NCBI RefSeq assembly: GCF_003412465.1 | Contig: NZ_QTJV01000007.1 | Span: 186,001 to 250,000 of the forward strand | Source: Chitinophaga silvisoli | Lineage (GTDB): Bacteria > Bacteroidota > Bacteroidia > Chitinophagales > Chitinophagaceae | Direction: 5' to 3' | Length of the DNA: 64,000 nucleotides | Shown here: positions 15,280 to 25,399 of the stretch, in pieces | Position numbering within the stretch: the first letter of the stretch is position 1 | How the letters are laid out: the number at the start of each line of letters is the position of its first letter | The notes under the pieces: generated by a model | The model's input: only the letters and a program-made list of their open reading frames with translations | Databases searched by the model: none | What the model was told of the DNA's origin: nothing | Position numbers and translations under genes: made by a program

Positions 15280-16353
15280 TTAACTTAATTTAAGTTCCAT
15301 GGGCTTTTCCAGACTATACAGCCACCATGCACCTGCGCGCATAGCTGCCTTGTACAGCAGGATGGGTATTACAACGGCAAAGCATAAACAAATCACTAAC
15401 AGCACTGGCAGGTAGGTGATGTGAAACACCTTTACCAGGCACATACGCACCGCCGATGCAACCAACACATGGGAAACATAAATATAAAGTGAATGGAATC
15501 CGGCTACCCGCAGCAGTTTCACACTGCCATAGCGTTGTAACAGGAATGATATATTGATCATAAAAGCACAACCCACCAGGGCGATCAGCGCAAATAAAAG
15601 GGGCTGATGTTCTTCCACAAACAGGTTGTACTGGTTGTTTAAATTCGTGACCAGGAAATAATACTGGCCCACTGCAAAGAAGGGCAGGAGGATCCAGAAT
15701 AATTTCCAGCTGCTGTACAATGGATACTTGCTGCTATCTAAAATCTGGTCTGCAATCAGCTCCCCGATGGCAAAGAAGATATAGAAGTGGCAGATGTCGT
15801 AAACGAAGCCCAGATCAATATGATGCACGGACAAATAACTGCTGTACATATAAGCTGCAAACCCAATCGCCAGCTGCTGCCAGATCTTCAGGCGCAGTTT
15901 TTCCTTAGTGAGTATATACAGGACCGTTACATTGAACAGTGCATAGAGGTACCAGAACTGGTCAATCCGGCGGGGAAAGAGGAAGATATATCCATAGTCT
16001 GCAATCCCCCTGTTCGCATTCACCAGTCCACTCAGGCAGATCTGGATCGTGATCTGCAAGGCAGACCACAGTAAATACGGATACAGCAGGATGTTGAATT
16101 TATTAATGATCAGACTCTTCATACCTCTCTTTGCCAGGCTCCTGGCAATGAACACACCAGACAGGATGAAGAACAGGGGCATACGGAAACTGTAGAAAAT
16201 GATATTCGCATGTTCCAGCCAGCTAAACTGGGCAGCCTCCACACCTGAGCGGCTGATGCCCTCAAAGATGTGGCGGTACAGTACCAGTATGATGGCAATG
16301 CCACGCGCGTAATCTATCCACGCCAGCCTGTTGCCGGGTTTCGCTGTGCTCAT
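15280..16353 (-). CDS. Acyltransferase 3 family membrane protein (first copy)
   Basis: 357 residues with about ten membrane segments. The N-terminal RLAWIDYARGIAIILVLYRH carries the Arg and His typical of acyltransferase 3 proteins, followed by MPLFFILSGVFIARS. These proteins transfer acetyl or other acyl groups onto sugars of lipopolysaccharide or exopolysaccharide across the inner membrane. Its ATG shares one base with the stop of the Wzz-like gene (TAATG), so the two are translationally coupled. A second member lies at 25.7 kb; the two are clearly different in sequence. Polymer acetylation is inferred from context. Confidence 0.87.
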   Translation of the reverse strand: MSTAKPGNRLAWIDYARGIAIILVLYRHIFEGISRSGVEAAQFSWLEHANIIFYSFRMPLFFILSGVFIARSLAKRGMKSLIINKFNILLYPYLLWSALQITIQICLSGLVNANRGIADYGYIFLFPRRIDQFWYLYALFNVTVLYILTKEKLRLKIWQQLAIGFAAYMYSSYLSVHHIDLGFVYDICHFYIFFAIGELIADQILDSSKYPLYSSWKLFWILLPFFAVGQYYFLVTNLNNQYNLFVEEHQPLLFALIALVGCAFMINISFLLQRYGSVKLLRVAGFHSLYIYVSHVLVASAVRMCLVKVFHITYLPVLLVICLCFAVVIPILLYKAAMRAGAWWLYSLEKPMELKLS

Positions 16354-18545
16354 TATAGATCTATATTTTCTGGTTCAACAAAGTTTAACACGGCACCGCT
16401 GAACTTACCGTTCAGGCTATGCAGGAAGGAGATAGTCTCCCTGTCCGTCTGGTTCACACCAGATCTTGCAGATACAACTGTAATGATGGTATCAGCATAC
16501 TGCATCAGTTCCTTACTGTCAGCACGGTCATTCAGTGCAGCACCTTCCATCAGGATGTAATCATATTGATGTGTGAGTGCACGCAGGTATTCCAGCAGGT
16601 TGCCCGGTTTCAGGATTTCGGCCGGTGTATACTCGCCGCCTTCACAACCAATGATAGACACATTGGGCATACTGGTAGGAGAGATGAGGTCCTGTACAGC
16701 AGAAATTCTGAAATCCTGTGCAGATGTATTGAAGCTTTCCAGCACCGGTTTTGCCTCATACTCCTGGGTCAGGCTATTGTGCGGGAACTGTGTATCGATG
16801 ATCAGTACTTTCTTATGACTAAGGCTCAGGCTATATGCCAGTGCTTTGATGATGGTAGATTTACCTTCACCGGGTTTTGCACTGGTGAGCAGGAAAATCC
16901 TTTTGCCACTATGTTCCATTTCAAAACGCAGCTTACGCAGGAGTTCGCGGAAGGCGGCGGTATCATGTTGCTTCAGGGTTGGATCTGTAAAGATTTCTTC
17001 CAGTGGCGTTTTCTTCAGGTTGATCCTGTTCACCACCCCCAGCAGTTTCAGTTCCAGTACTCTCAGGAACTGTGTGGGTGTTTTGATACTCACATCGATG
17101 TATTCCAGGAAGATGATGAGGATACAGCAGAACACAGCAACAGCCATACCTGCCATAGCAACGATAATGATCCGCTTGGAAGGTTCTGGTTCTACCGCAG
17201 GCTGGCCATACAGGATCTGGTGGAAGTTGTCCATCGGGGCGATCTTGTTGTTCACCGCAGCATCGTAACGTGATTTGATGCTTTCATATTCCTGTTGGGC
17301 CAGTTCTACTTCCTTTTGCAGTGCCAGGTTGTTGGCACCTCTTGAAGCTGCAGCGCCCATGCTGCTATTCAGTTGTCTGATCTTGGCTTCGTAGGCGGCG
17401 ATGTTCTGTTGCGCAGATCTTACCTGCAGGTCCAGGTCACTCTTCTTCTGCTGAAGGTCCGCCTTGGTAGTACCGGGATTGGCGGCAGAAGGAGCAGCGG
17501 AAGCCATGGCCATCAGTTTGGCGGAGTAATCATTTCTTGCCTTTTTGTATTTATTATACAGTTCAGGATCATTACCGCCTTTGTTCTGGTATTCAGCAGA
17601 AGCGTCATTCATTTTTTCGCGCAGGGTAGCCAGTTCAGAATTGGAGCTATTAGTGGCAGCAGCATTCTGGGTACTGGTGCTTTCCATTTCTGAAAGGCGC
17701 TGAGTCACTTGCTGGCTGGCCAGTTGTGCGCTGGTCAATATCGCTTTTTCGTCAGCCAGCCTGCTCTCGAAGTTAGAGATCTGTTCCAGTGTACTGGAGC
17801 TCTCGACGGTAGCGTCCAGGGTACCCATGGTTTTGATATTGCCAATTTTGGCATCCAGTTCCTCGCGTTTCTGGTCCACCAGTTTCTTCAGCGTTTCGAT
17901 GTTCTGAACGGTTTGCTGGTTACGGCTGGATTCATAGTTACGGAGGAATTCAGTCACCACCTGGTTGACGATATAGGCAGACAGCTCGGGATTGATAGAG
18001 CGGTACTGGATATCGATGAAGTCAGTGCGTTGCACACGGCCTACGTACAGCACATAGCGCAATGTTTCCAGGTCATACCGGTATATGTTCAGCAGCTCCA
18101 GGATTTTCCTTTCTTCAGGATCGTAGGAGCTGAGCAATTGTTCTTCGTTGTATTTCTTGGTGAGGATCTCGATCGCTTTCTGCCTGTTTAGTTTGCGGTA
18201 GATATCAGATTTGCGGTCCTCTTCACTGGGGATCCTGTATGGTTTGTCAGGATTTTCCAGGTCATGCAGCATGAGATTGTAACCTGTCATCCCTAACACG
18301 CGGGGTGACTTGATGGCCTCCACTGCGTTGTTGAATTTCACATCAATTTCATACACGTTGAAACTTTCATCTTTGAGTTTTACCTGGTCACTCATGGTGA
18401 ACCCGGTAGCGAGTTGGGCAACGGACTTGTATAGTTTTTCCTGGTTCAGGGTTAACAAAAAAGCCGCCAGCACAGCCAGAAAGGTGCTGATGATGATTAA
18501 CCATTTTCTTCTCAGTAGTGATTTGAATAAATAGATCAAATCCAT
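16353..18545 (-). CDS. Wzz/Wzc-like chain-length and export protein with degraded ATPase motifs
   Basis: 730 residues. An N-terminal membrane segment (about 13-33) and Wzz domain are followed by a long coiled coil (about 195-430), a second membrane segment (about 455-475) and a C-terminal BY-kinase-like domain. Walker A is intact (TSAKPGEGKST, near 555). Walker A', normally DxD-containing, reads VLIIDTQFPHNS. Walker B, normally DTPP/DSPP, is YILMEGAALND. No tyrosine cluster ends the protein (it finishes FVEPENIDL). The fold should still control chain length and link to export in the inner membrane, but kinase activity is doubtful. It begins the long leftward run of EPS genes after a 113-base gap from the giant T9SS gene. 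Confidence 0.86.
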   Translation of the reverse strand: MDLIYLFKSLLRRKWLIIISTFLAVLAAFLLTLNQEKLYKSVAQLATGFTMSDQVKLKDESFNVYEIDVKFNNAVEAIKSPRVLGMTGYNLMLHDLENPDKPYRIPSEEDRKSDIYRKLNRQKAIEILTKKYNEEQLLSSYDPEERKILELLNIYRYDLETLRYVLYVGRVQRTDFIDIQYRSINPELSAYIVNQVVTEFLRNYESSRNQQTVQNIETLKKLVDQKREELDAKIGNIKTMGTLDATVESSSTLEQISNFESRLADEKAILTSAQLASQQVTQRLSEMESTSTQNAAATNSSNSELATLREKMNDASAEYQNKGGNDPELYNKYKKARNDYSAKLMAMASAAPSAANPGTTKADLQQKKSDLDLQVRSAQQNIAAYEAKIRQLNSSMGAAASRGANNLALQKEVELAQQEYESIKSRYDAAVNNKIAPMDNFHQILYGQPAVEPEPSKRIIIVAMAGMAVAVFCCILIIFLEYIDVSIKTPTQFLRVLELKLLGVVNRINLKKTPLEEIFTDPTLKQHDTAAFRELLRKLRFEMEHSGKRIFLLTSAKPGEGKSTIIKALAYSLSLSHKKVLIIDTQFPHNSLTQEYEAKPVLESFNTSAQDFRISAVQDLISPTSMPNVSIIGCEGGEYTPAEILKPGNLLEYLRALTHQYDYILMEGAALNDRADSKELMQYADTIITVVSARSGVNQTDRETISFLHSLNGKFSGAVLNFVEPENIDL

Positions 18546-18592
18546 ATCGGCGTATTCTTTAAAGTGTAAAAAAATCTAATCTAAGAGAACCG

Positions 18593-18617
18593 AAAAAATC
18601 CGGTTTACACCGGACTT
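18593..18617 (-). terminator. Terminator after the giant T9SS protein gene
   Basis: TCCGGT and ACCGGA form a 6-bp stem around TTAC. On the minus strand a T6 tract follows the stem, which fits the end of the leftward gene that stops at 18659. Confidence 0.6.
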
Positions 18618-18658
18618 TTTCGGTAACAAATAAGTAATCAATCAAAGAATGGTGCTTA

Positions 18659-21600
18659 TCAATTCTTTATCAACTTAACAGTCTTCACTACATTTTCTCC
18701 TTCTATCACTCTCAGTATACATGGACCAGCTGGAATCTGGGAGGTACTGAGATCAACATTGATTCGCTGACTGCCGGCATCCAGTTTACCCAGCGATCTG
18801 GTGTAAAGGATTTTGCCGGTAATATCTGAAACTACGATGCTCACATTGCTGCTTGTCTTTCCGGTATTCGTCATATCCAGGGTTACGCTGGATGCGAACG
18901 GATTTGGATAAACGTTTGTCAGGGCAACTTTGTTAGCAGCGTCTGAATTTGTTAACTGGCCTGTCAGGAAGTCGCTCTTCTTCGCCATGATCAGGGACGG
19001 ATCCAGGTCACTTGTGGCCGGCGTATACTGCTGGATCACCAGGGCACCGATGTAACCGTAGATGGAGTTACCACCTGCTTTCACATTGATGTAGGCCTCA
19101 CCGTTTGCATCAGGAACAATGTCGTTGATCTGAACGGTATTGCTGGTGTTGTAAGAAGCGTTCAGCGATACAGTGGTGGTACCAACGGTGTAGTTGGTCG
19201 TTCTGTCACCATCACCATCGCGGCTGGCGAAGAATACAAAGTTGTAGCGCTTAGCCAGGTTCAGACCGGAGATCTTCAGCTGACCATTCACGTTGATATC
19301 TACCCAGTAGGTGCTGCTGATTACATTGTCAGGGTAGATGCCTGAGTTGTTGCCAGTATTCATACCATAAGGGTTGTCACCTGTGAAGGCCTGGGTGATG
19401 GTCATGGTCAGACCTGTGTTATTGCCGCTTTCATCTTTCAGGTTCGGGAAGGTAGATCCCAGGGCCGGGCCTGAGTTCGTGTTGTTCCATGGAGCACCTG
19501 CAGGGGTGTAAACATTACAGTTGATGTACACCGCATTGATGAAAGTAGAGGCACTTGCTACGTTGGTATAATCGGACTTCGCGGTATCCTTGATGGCGCG
19601 GATCTTATAGTAGTAGCGGGTATCTGTTGCCAGGCCAGCATCTGCATAAGAATTCACATTGTTTCCTACGGTGGTCAGCAATGAGAAGTTGCTGTTGTCA
19701 GTAGAGCGGTATACCTGGAAGCCGGTTTCGTTCGTTGAGTTATCCTGCCATTTCACATTGATACTGGTCTTGGAAGTTGCAGTAGCAGTAGCGTTGGTCG
19801 GGTTCAGCGGCGAACCGTTGTCGATGTAGTACTGGAGTACTACGCTGTTGATATAACCGTAGGTGGCGCCGGTAGCCTGTTTTACAGTGAACTGGATAGC
19901 ACCGGTGCTGTCAGCGGAGATACCATTGATCTGAACAGTATTGTTGGTGTTGTTCGCTGCATTCAGGGTGACCGTGTTGGTACCTACAGTGTACTCCGTA
20001 TTCTTGTTATCATTACCGGTACGGCTGCCCAGGAAGATCAGGTTGTAGCGGTAGGTAGAAGACAGGCCGGAGATCTTGATTCTTCTGGCGGTAGACTCAC
20101 TGGTGTAGTAAGTGGTGGCCAGTACGTTGTCAGGATATACCCCGCTGTTATTACCGGTAGAAGCACCGCTTGCATTGGTACCTGAGAAGGCATCCAGCAG
20201 GGCGATTTTGATACTGGTAGCAGCACCTGATTCATCTACAGCGTTGTTGATCACAGCTGTATTGTAAGGATAAGTATTGAAGTTGTTCCATGGCGCATCA
20301 GCAGGCAAGGTCTGGTTGAAGTTGAAGTATACTGATGTCAGGTTCTTGTCCCTGATGTAGATCACGAAAGTTCTGCTCGTGGTACCACCGTTGTTATCAT
20401 TCGCTGTGACAGTCACAGTGTATTTGCCAACATTGCCGGCAGCTGGTGTGATGGCGATACTACCGGTACCGTCACCGTTGTCAGTCAGCTTAGCGAAAGA
20501 CGGCAGGTTGGTGGTTTTCAGTGTCAGCACATCGCCTGCGTCATCGGTAGCACGCAGTGTTACAGTGGCGGTTTCGTTGTTCTTGATGGTCACACCGGCG
20601 ATGCTGTCCAGTTTAGGTGCATTGTTGCCGGTAGTGATCGTTACTGTATCGGAGAATGCAGAGTTACCATTTGCGTTGATCGCCCTGATTGCATAGAAGT
20701 AAGTATTGTTAGCCTTAGCGGAAGTATCGGTATAACTTACGGCATTGGCAGCAGCTGTTGGTGTGAGCAGGCTATAAGTACCTGTTCTGGTAGCAGCGCG
20801 CCAGATTTCATAAGCACTTTCGTTGAAGGCTACATCTTTCCAGGTCAGGTTCACACCGGTAGAACTGCTGGCTACGGCCAGGTTAGTCGGTTTCGCAGGT
20901 GCGTTCCCATCATCGTAGGCTACTTTCACCACCATTGCATTCAGGTAGGCATATACAGAGCCGGTACCATTCTGCAGGTCGATGCTGATTTCGTTATTGG
21001 CATCTGGTGCTACATTGTTGATAGCTACTGTATTCTTCGTGTTGGATGATGCCTGCAGGGATACCGTAGTCGTACCAATGGTATAGTTGGTCAGACGGTT
21101 ATCTGTTACATCCGCACGGGCACCGAAGAAGGTGAAGCTATACTTGCTGCTGCTGCTCAGGCCATACAGTTTCAGGGTCTGTTTGGTGGTGTTAGTCCAG
21201 TAAGCAGTTCTCATTACATTGTCAGGATACACACCGGAGTTATTGCCGGTATTGGTACCATAGTAGTTAGAACCGTTACCCAGTGCACCCCAGTTGCTTA
21301 CGATTTTGATACCAACGGTGGTAGCTACACTGTTCTGATCTTTCAGGTTCGGGAACAGGTCGTTCTGAACCGGTGCCTTGTTGGTACTGTTCCATGGAGC
21401 AGATGGAGCATAAGATCCATCGGAGAAGTTCACATAGATAGTACGGCTTGGGTCCACATCAGTCACAGTGATGACAAAGGTTTTGGTATCGATACCGCCT
21501 TTACCGTCATTGGCATTTACAGTTACATTGTAAGTACCGGCATCTACATATGTAGGAGCGAGGCTGATGCTGGCATTGTTACCGCTCTTAGTCAGGGTAG

Positions 21601-24600
21601 CGAAAGAAGGCAGGCCGCTGGTGGTCCAGGTGATGGAGTCTCCTGCGTTGCCATCTGTTGCAGTCAGGCTGATAGAAGAGGTAGTTGCTTCTGCCAGTGA
21701 TACATTGCTGACAGTACCAATGACCGGGGTGTAGTTATCATTCACATTCAGGGTGAATGAGGTGCTTGCAGTACCGCTGTGCTGGTCAGTAGCAGTTACG
21801 GTAATGTTGGCATAGGTACCCTGATCTGAATTGGCAGGATTGAATGTCAGTGTTGCTGTACCATTCCCCGTGTTAGCAAAAGTTCCGAAGGAAGGTACAT
21901 TCGCTGCCGTGAGCGTCAGGGTCTCGCCATCTGCGTCAGTAGCGGTGATGTTCAGCACGAGCTGAGTGCCATACCTTACTGATCGGTTGACCAGCTGTGT
22001 GATCACAGGTGGGGTGTTGAGTGTGTAAATTCCGGCGCTGTTCGTAAAGATGGTGTTACCACCTTCATTTTTCGCACGCACCTTATAGAAGTATTTCACG
22101 TTTGCAAACAGTGCAGAGTCGTTGTACACGGCAGTAGCAGTGCTGTTTGCAGCAACGGAAGTAAACAGTTTGAAAGTAGAGCTGTCATTCACTGAGCGGT
22201 AGATGTCAAAACCGGTTTCAGTAGTGGAATTGTCTTTCCAGCTTAACTGAATCTTGTTTGGACTTACTGCAGTCAATACCAGGTTAGTCGGAGCAGCAGG
22301 CAGTGCCGGTTTAGCCAGGGTAGTGGCTCTCATGTTTTTGTAAATGAAAGCGCTGTCAGGCATGAGGCGTTTGCTTAATCCGGGACCTGCATAGCTGGCA
22401 GATAATGTCTGGCTACCACCTTGCTCAAAATAAGTAACGGTGATAGGATATCTGCCAGCAGTAAGGGTTTTGGTACCGGAACGTTCGGTAGTACCCTGCA
22501 GGTAGTTATTGTTCACCACCAGATTGCTCTCGCTAAAGCCTCCGATATATAATTTACTGCCATCGTCAGAAGCAGTATAGAACGTATAAGTACCGGTAGT
22601 CGGGATATTAATATAACCATCGAACTTGAGTGCGAAATTGTCTTCACGGTCTCTTACATTCAGGTTGATATTATTCGTAGTACCGGAGATGTATGGAGTC
22701 AGGGATGCGAATGCAGGCAGGGCACTGAAGCTGCCTGGATATTCAGCCCAGAACAGGCCGCCGCTTTCAGCAGGGTTGAAGCCTGAATCACCATATTTAT
22801 TGATCGCTTTGACGCGGTAGTAGTAAGTAGTGGAAGCCACCAGGTTGCTGTCAGTGTAGGTCGTTACGTTCGCAGCTGTAGTAGCTATGGTTGCGTATGG
22901 ACCTGCCTGTGCGGTAGCGCGGTAGATTTCAAATCCTGATTCATTGCTGCTGCTGTCTGCCCATGTCAGTTTGATCTTGTTATAAGCAGTAGCAGTAGCC
23001 AGCAGGTTGCCGGGATATTTAGGTACAGCACCGTTGGTCACCGTTTTCTTGAAATAGTCCGCGGAGATCTGGGTAGCGGTAGTGATACCATTAGCCGTAT
23101 TTTTCCAGCTCAGGGTAAATGCCTGACCGCCTGCGATTTCATTGTAGGCAGCAGCAATCTTGTGCATCCCTGCAGTGAGATAGATAGTACCTTCTCTATC
23201 CTGTGTACCGTGAGCGCCATCGTTGTTCACAAGTGGGGTTACGGAAGCATCGTACTTGCTGTCGATCCAGAGTTTACTACCATCATCAGAGTTGATGATG
23301 AAGGTATAGTTGCCGGATACAGGGATACGGATTTCACCTTCCCATACGAAGCCGAAGTAATCAGCATCTGTAGCTACGCTGATATCGGGGATAGCGGAGT
23401 AACCGGTAGCATCAGGAGTGAGGGTATTAAAGTCAGGCAGTGTACTCCAGTTACCGGTATAATAGCGCCAGGCGAGGCCGTTGGCCACGGCATAAACAGC
23501 TACCTGGTTACTGCGTGCGGAAGAGTTGCCTGCTACGTCTCTGGCTTTCACTACAAAGTTGTACAGAGAATCGCTCTTCAGGCCATAGGCAGTGAAGGTG
23601 TTCACATCGTTGTCTACAGTGTAGGATTTGATGCCATTTACATAGATGTCGTATTTGTAGACACCCACATCATCGGTAGAGATCGTCCATGACAGGGAAG
23701 CCTGGCTGGAAGAAGAACCCGTTACAGTGAGATTGCCGGGAGCTGTAGGAGGAGTGTTGTCCACCTGTGTCTGGGTCACAGCCTCATTACTGTTAGCTGA
23801 AGCACTGCTGTCGTTTACAGCGCGTACGATGTAATAGTACTTCGTGTTTGGATTCAGCAGACTGTCAGTATAAGTAGCAGCATTTGCGGCGGTGAGTTTG
23901 ATCAGGGAATACGGGCCACCGGAGGTAGTGGCACGGTAAACCTCGTAACCGGTTTCATTGTAAGTAGCGTTTGGATTGTCTGTCCAGTCGATGGTGATGG
24001 CTGTTTTTGAAATAGCCGTAGCCGTGAGACCTGAAGCAGGAGCAGGTGCTTTGGTACCGTTGGCAGGTACAACATTGAATGGTGCGGACCATTCGCTGGA
24101 GCAGCCATACAGTTCAGTTACCTTGGCACGGTACTGGCCGGCAGTGCTTGCATTGTAAGTCTGCGTAGTAGCCAGTGTAGTTGTATCCGTAGCTTTCGCC
24201 CAGCGGTAGGAAGTATAACCGTTGGGCAGTGTCAGTGTGACAAAATTGTTTCCGTCCGGAGCAGGGATTACCTTACTCATCAGACCGGAGATAGTGATAG
24301 GAGGGGTTTGTGTGGCTGATTTTTGTTTTACAACTACAGGAGTAGTGGAGTAATCAGACCATACATCACCTCTTTTAATTCTTGCGTCGTAGGTACCATA
24401 AGCGGTCACTACCAATTCGTTTGAAGTGGCACCAGGGATAGTTACACCATCCTTGCGCCATTCGTAGCCATCAAAACCAGCTGTTAAACCTAATGTAACA
24501 TTTACAGTTTCACCAGGGCAAAATTCATTGTGCCCGGCTTTTGGCCAGGGGTTGGTTTTATTCTGCCTGTTAATCCAGGGCCAGAAATCAGATTCGTTCC

Positions 24601-25399
24601 ATGCGTTGTCCCAAATACCATGTCCCCCGTTAGGGTAAAGCGTTTCTTTCCAATTGCCGCCAGCGAGAGAATCGGCGGTCATAACCTGTGCAGTAGTGTT
24701 AGGGTGAGGATTGTTATCCAGGCCACCCTGGAAGATCCAAAGAGGAATGTACTTAAATGTGTTGACCTGGTCTTTGTATGCAACTGAACAACCGCTGATA
24801 GGGAGGAAACCAGCTACCAGCGTAGGGTAAGCAAACATAAATTCCCAGGTAGCGGAGCCACCTGCGGAAAGACCGTCAACGAAGATCCTGTTTACATCGA
24901 GCTTATTGCTGGCGATGAGGGTATCCAGGATTTGTTTTACGAATGAAAAATGACCGGCACCAAAATAGCCGGTTGTGTTTTGGGGAACAAGAATAAATCC
25001 GTCGAAGTTACCATTGTCGACAGCAGCACAGAATTTGCCACCGCCATGGTACAGGGAATATTCATTGTCATAAATGCCTCCGCCTTCTCCTTTGCCGTGG
25101 AAGAAGATGAAGATGGGGTACTTCTTACCATCTGCTACACCTTGCTGATAGCTTTTGGGGAACTTCAGGCGAAACGGCATGCCGTTCAGGTAGTAACACT
25201 TGTAAGAGTCTTTGTTGGTGAAATTGACATCGCTGCGCAATGTTCGGACCCATTTGCCAATAGTACCCCACGCAGGTGCAGTAGGAGGGTTATTGGGGTC
25301 GTAATTCACAACGGCGTCGCCTGAATTAAATATCTGCGCCATGGCCAGGTGACCAAAGCCCATGATAAAAAACAGACAGATTGCGTAAAATTTCCTCAT
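18659..25399 (-). CDS. Giant secreted esterase with FN3, PA14, cadherin-like and T9SS domains
   Basis: About 2246 residues from the ATG at 25399, chosen because it starts directly at the signal peptide (MRKFYAICLFFIMGFGHL). The frame opens 16 codons earlier. Order: esterase (about 60-300) with Ser178 in DGLSAGGS and a late GGHGIWDNAW histidine; two Ig-like stretches (about 305-445); two FN3; PA14-like (about 638-787, GSKLWID); FN3; second PA14-like (about 880-1020, GSKLYIG); FN3; two cadherin-like domains; and then three copies of a roughly 170-residue module, separated by FN3 and cadherin-like domains. A T9SS C-terminal domain (about 2157-2246, VYPNPFAS) ends the protein. It probably reaches the cell surface through T9SS and binds glycans through PA14/FN3 parts while the esterase acts on them. 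It lies inside the EPS locus, with its own terminator, and is probably expressed separately. Confidence 0.86.
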   Translation of the reverse strand: MRKFYAICLFFIMGFGHLAMAQIFNSGDAVVNYDPNNPPTAPAWGTIGKWVRTLRSDVNFTNKDSYKCYYLNGMPFRLKFPKSYQQGVADGKKYPIFIFFHGKGEGGGIYDNEYSLYHGGGKFCAAVDNGNFDGFILVPQNTTGYFGAGHFSFVKQILDTLIASNKLDVNRIFVDGLSAGGSATWEFMFAYPTLVAGFLPISGCSVAYKDQVNTFKYIPLWIFQGGLDNNPHPNTTAQVMTADSLAGGNWKETLYPNGGHGIWDNAWNESDFWPWINRQNKTNPWPKAGHNEFCPGETVNVTLGLTAGFDGYEWRKDGVTIPGATSNELVVTAYGTYDARIKRGDVWSDYSTTPVVVKQKSATQTPPITISGLMSKVIPAPDGNNFVTLTLPNGYTSYRWAKATDTTTLATTQTYNASTAGQYRAKVTELYGCSSEWSAPFNVVPANGTKAPAPASGLTATAISKTAITIDWTDNPNATYNETGYEVYRATTSGGPYSLIKLTAANAATYTDSLLNPNTKYYYIVRAVNDSSASANSNEAVTQTQVDNTPPTAPGNLTVTGSSSSQASLSWTISTDDVGVYKYDIYVNGIKSYTVDNDVNTFTAYGLKSDSLYNFVVKARDVAGNSSARSNQVAVYAVANGLAWRYYTGNWSTLPDFNTLTPDATGYSAIPDISVATDADYFGFVWEGEIRIPVSGNYTFIINSDDGSKLWIDSKYDASVTPLVNNDGAHGTQDREGTIYLTAGMHKIAAAYNEIAGGQAFTLSWKNTANGITTATQISADYFKKTVTNGAVPKYPGNLLATATAYNKIKLTWADSSSNESGFEIYRATAQAGPYATIATTAANVTTYTDSNLVASTTYYYRVKAINKYGDSGFNPAESGGLFWAEYPGSFSALPAFASLTPYISGTTNNINLNVRDREDNFALKFDGYINIPTTGTYTFYTASDDGSKLYIGGFSESNLVVNNNYLQGTTERSGTKTLTAGRYPITVTYFEQGGSQTLSASYAGPGLSKRLMPDSAFIYKNMRATTLAKPALPAAPTNLVLTAVSPNKIQLSWKDNSTTETGFDIYRSVNDSSTFKLFTSVAANSTATAVYNDSALFANVKYFYKVRAKNEGGNTIFTNSAGIYTLNTPPVITQLVNRSVRYGTQLVLNITATDADGETLTLTAANVPSFGTFANTGNGTATLTFNPANSDQGTYANITVTATDQHSGTASTSFTLNVNDNYTPVIGTVSNVSLAEATTSSISLTATDGNAGDSITWTTSGLPSFATLTKSGNNASISLAPTYVDAGTYNVTVNANDGKGGIDTKTFVITVTDVDPSRTIYVNFSDGSYAPSAPWNSTNKAPVQNDLFPNLKDQNSVATTVGIKIVSNWGALGNGSNYYGTNTGNNSGVYPDNVMRTAYWTNTTKQTLKLYGLSSSSKYSFTFFGARADVTDNRLTNYTIGTTTVSLQASSNTKNTVAINNVAPDANNEISIDLQNGTGSVYAYLNAMVVKVAYDDGNAPAKPTNLAVASSSTGVNLTWKDVAFNESAYEIWRAATRTGTYSLLTPTAAANAVSYTDTSAKANNTYFYAIRAINANGNSAFSDTVTITTGNNAPKLDSIAGVTIKNNETATVTLRATDDAGDVLTLKTTNLPSFAKLTDNGDGTGSIAITPAAGNVGKYTVTVTANDNNGGTTSRTFVIYIRDKNLTSVYFNFNQTLPADAPWNNFNTYPYNTAVINNAVDESGAATSIKIALLDAFSGTNASGASTGNNSGVYPDNVLATTYYTSESTARRIKISGLSSTYRYNLIFLGSRTGNDNKNTEYTVGTNTVTLNAANNTNNTVQINGISADSTGAIQFTVKQATGATYGYINSVVLQYYIDNGSPLNPTNATATATSKTSINVKWQDNSTNETGFQVYRSTDNSNFSLLTTVGNNVNSYADAGLATDTRYYYKIRAIKDTAKSDYTNVASASTFINAVYINCNVYTPAGAPWNNTNSGPALGSTFPNLKDESGNNTGLTMTITQAFTGDNPYGMNTGNNSGIYPDNVISSTYWVDINVNGQLKISGLNLAKRYNFVFFASRDGDGDRTTNYTVGTTTVSLNASYNTSNTVQINDIVPDANGEAYINVKAGGNSIYGYIGALVIQQYTPATSDLDPSLIMAKKSDFLTGQLTNSDAANKVALTNVYPNPFASSVTLDMTNTGKTSSNVSIVVSDITGKILYTRSLGKLDAGSQRINVDLSTSQIPAGPCILRVIEGENVVKTVKLIKN
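19025..21450 (-). repeat. Three copies of an unassigned ~170-residue module
   Basis: Copies lie at about 21445-20930, 20335-19825 and 19530-19025. Each starts with a YVNF/YFNF/YINC strand, then APWNN/APWNS. Each shares a signature TGNNSGxYPDNV, a YNF/YSF-FF/FLGSR-type strand, a TxYTVGTTTVSLNA strand and a final GYI/AYL strand. They are repeated domains of one protein, not mobile DNA. Confidence 0.8.

Noticed and set aside
16419..17273. Open frame of 284 codons opposite the Wzc-like gene
   Set aside because: Fully antisense to a well-supported gene, no recognisable domain, no own promoter or terminator.
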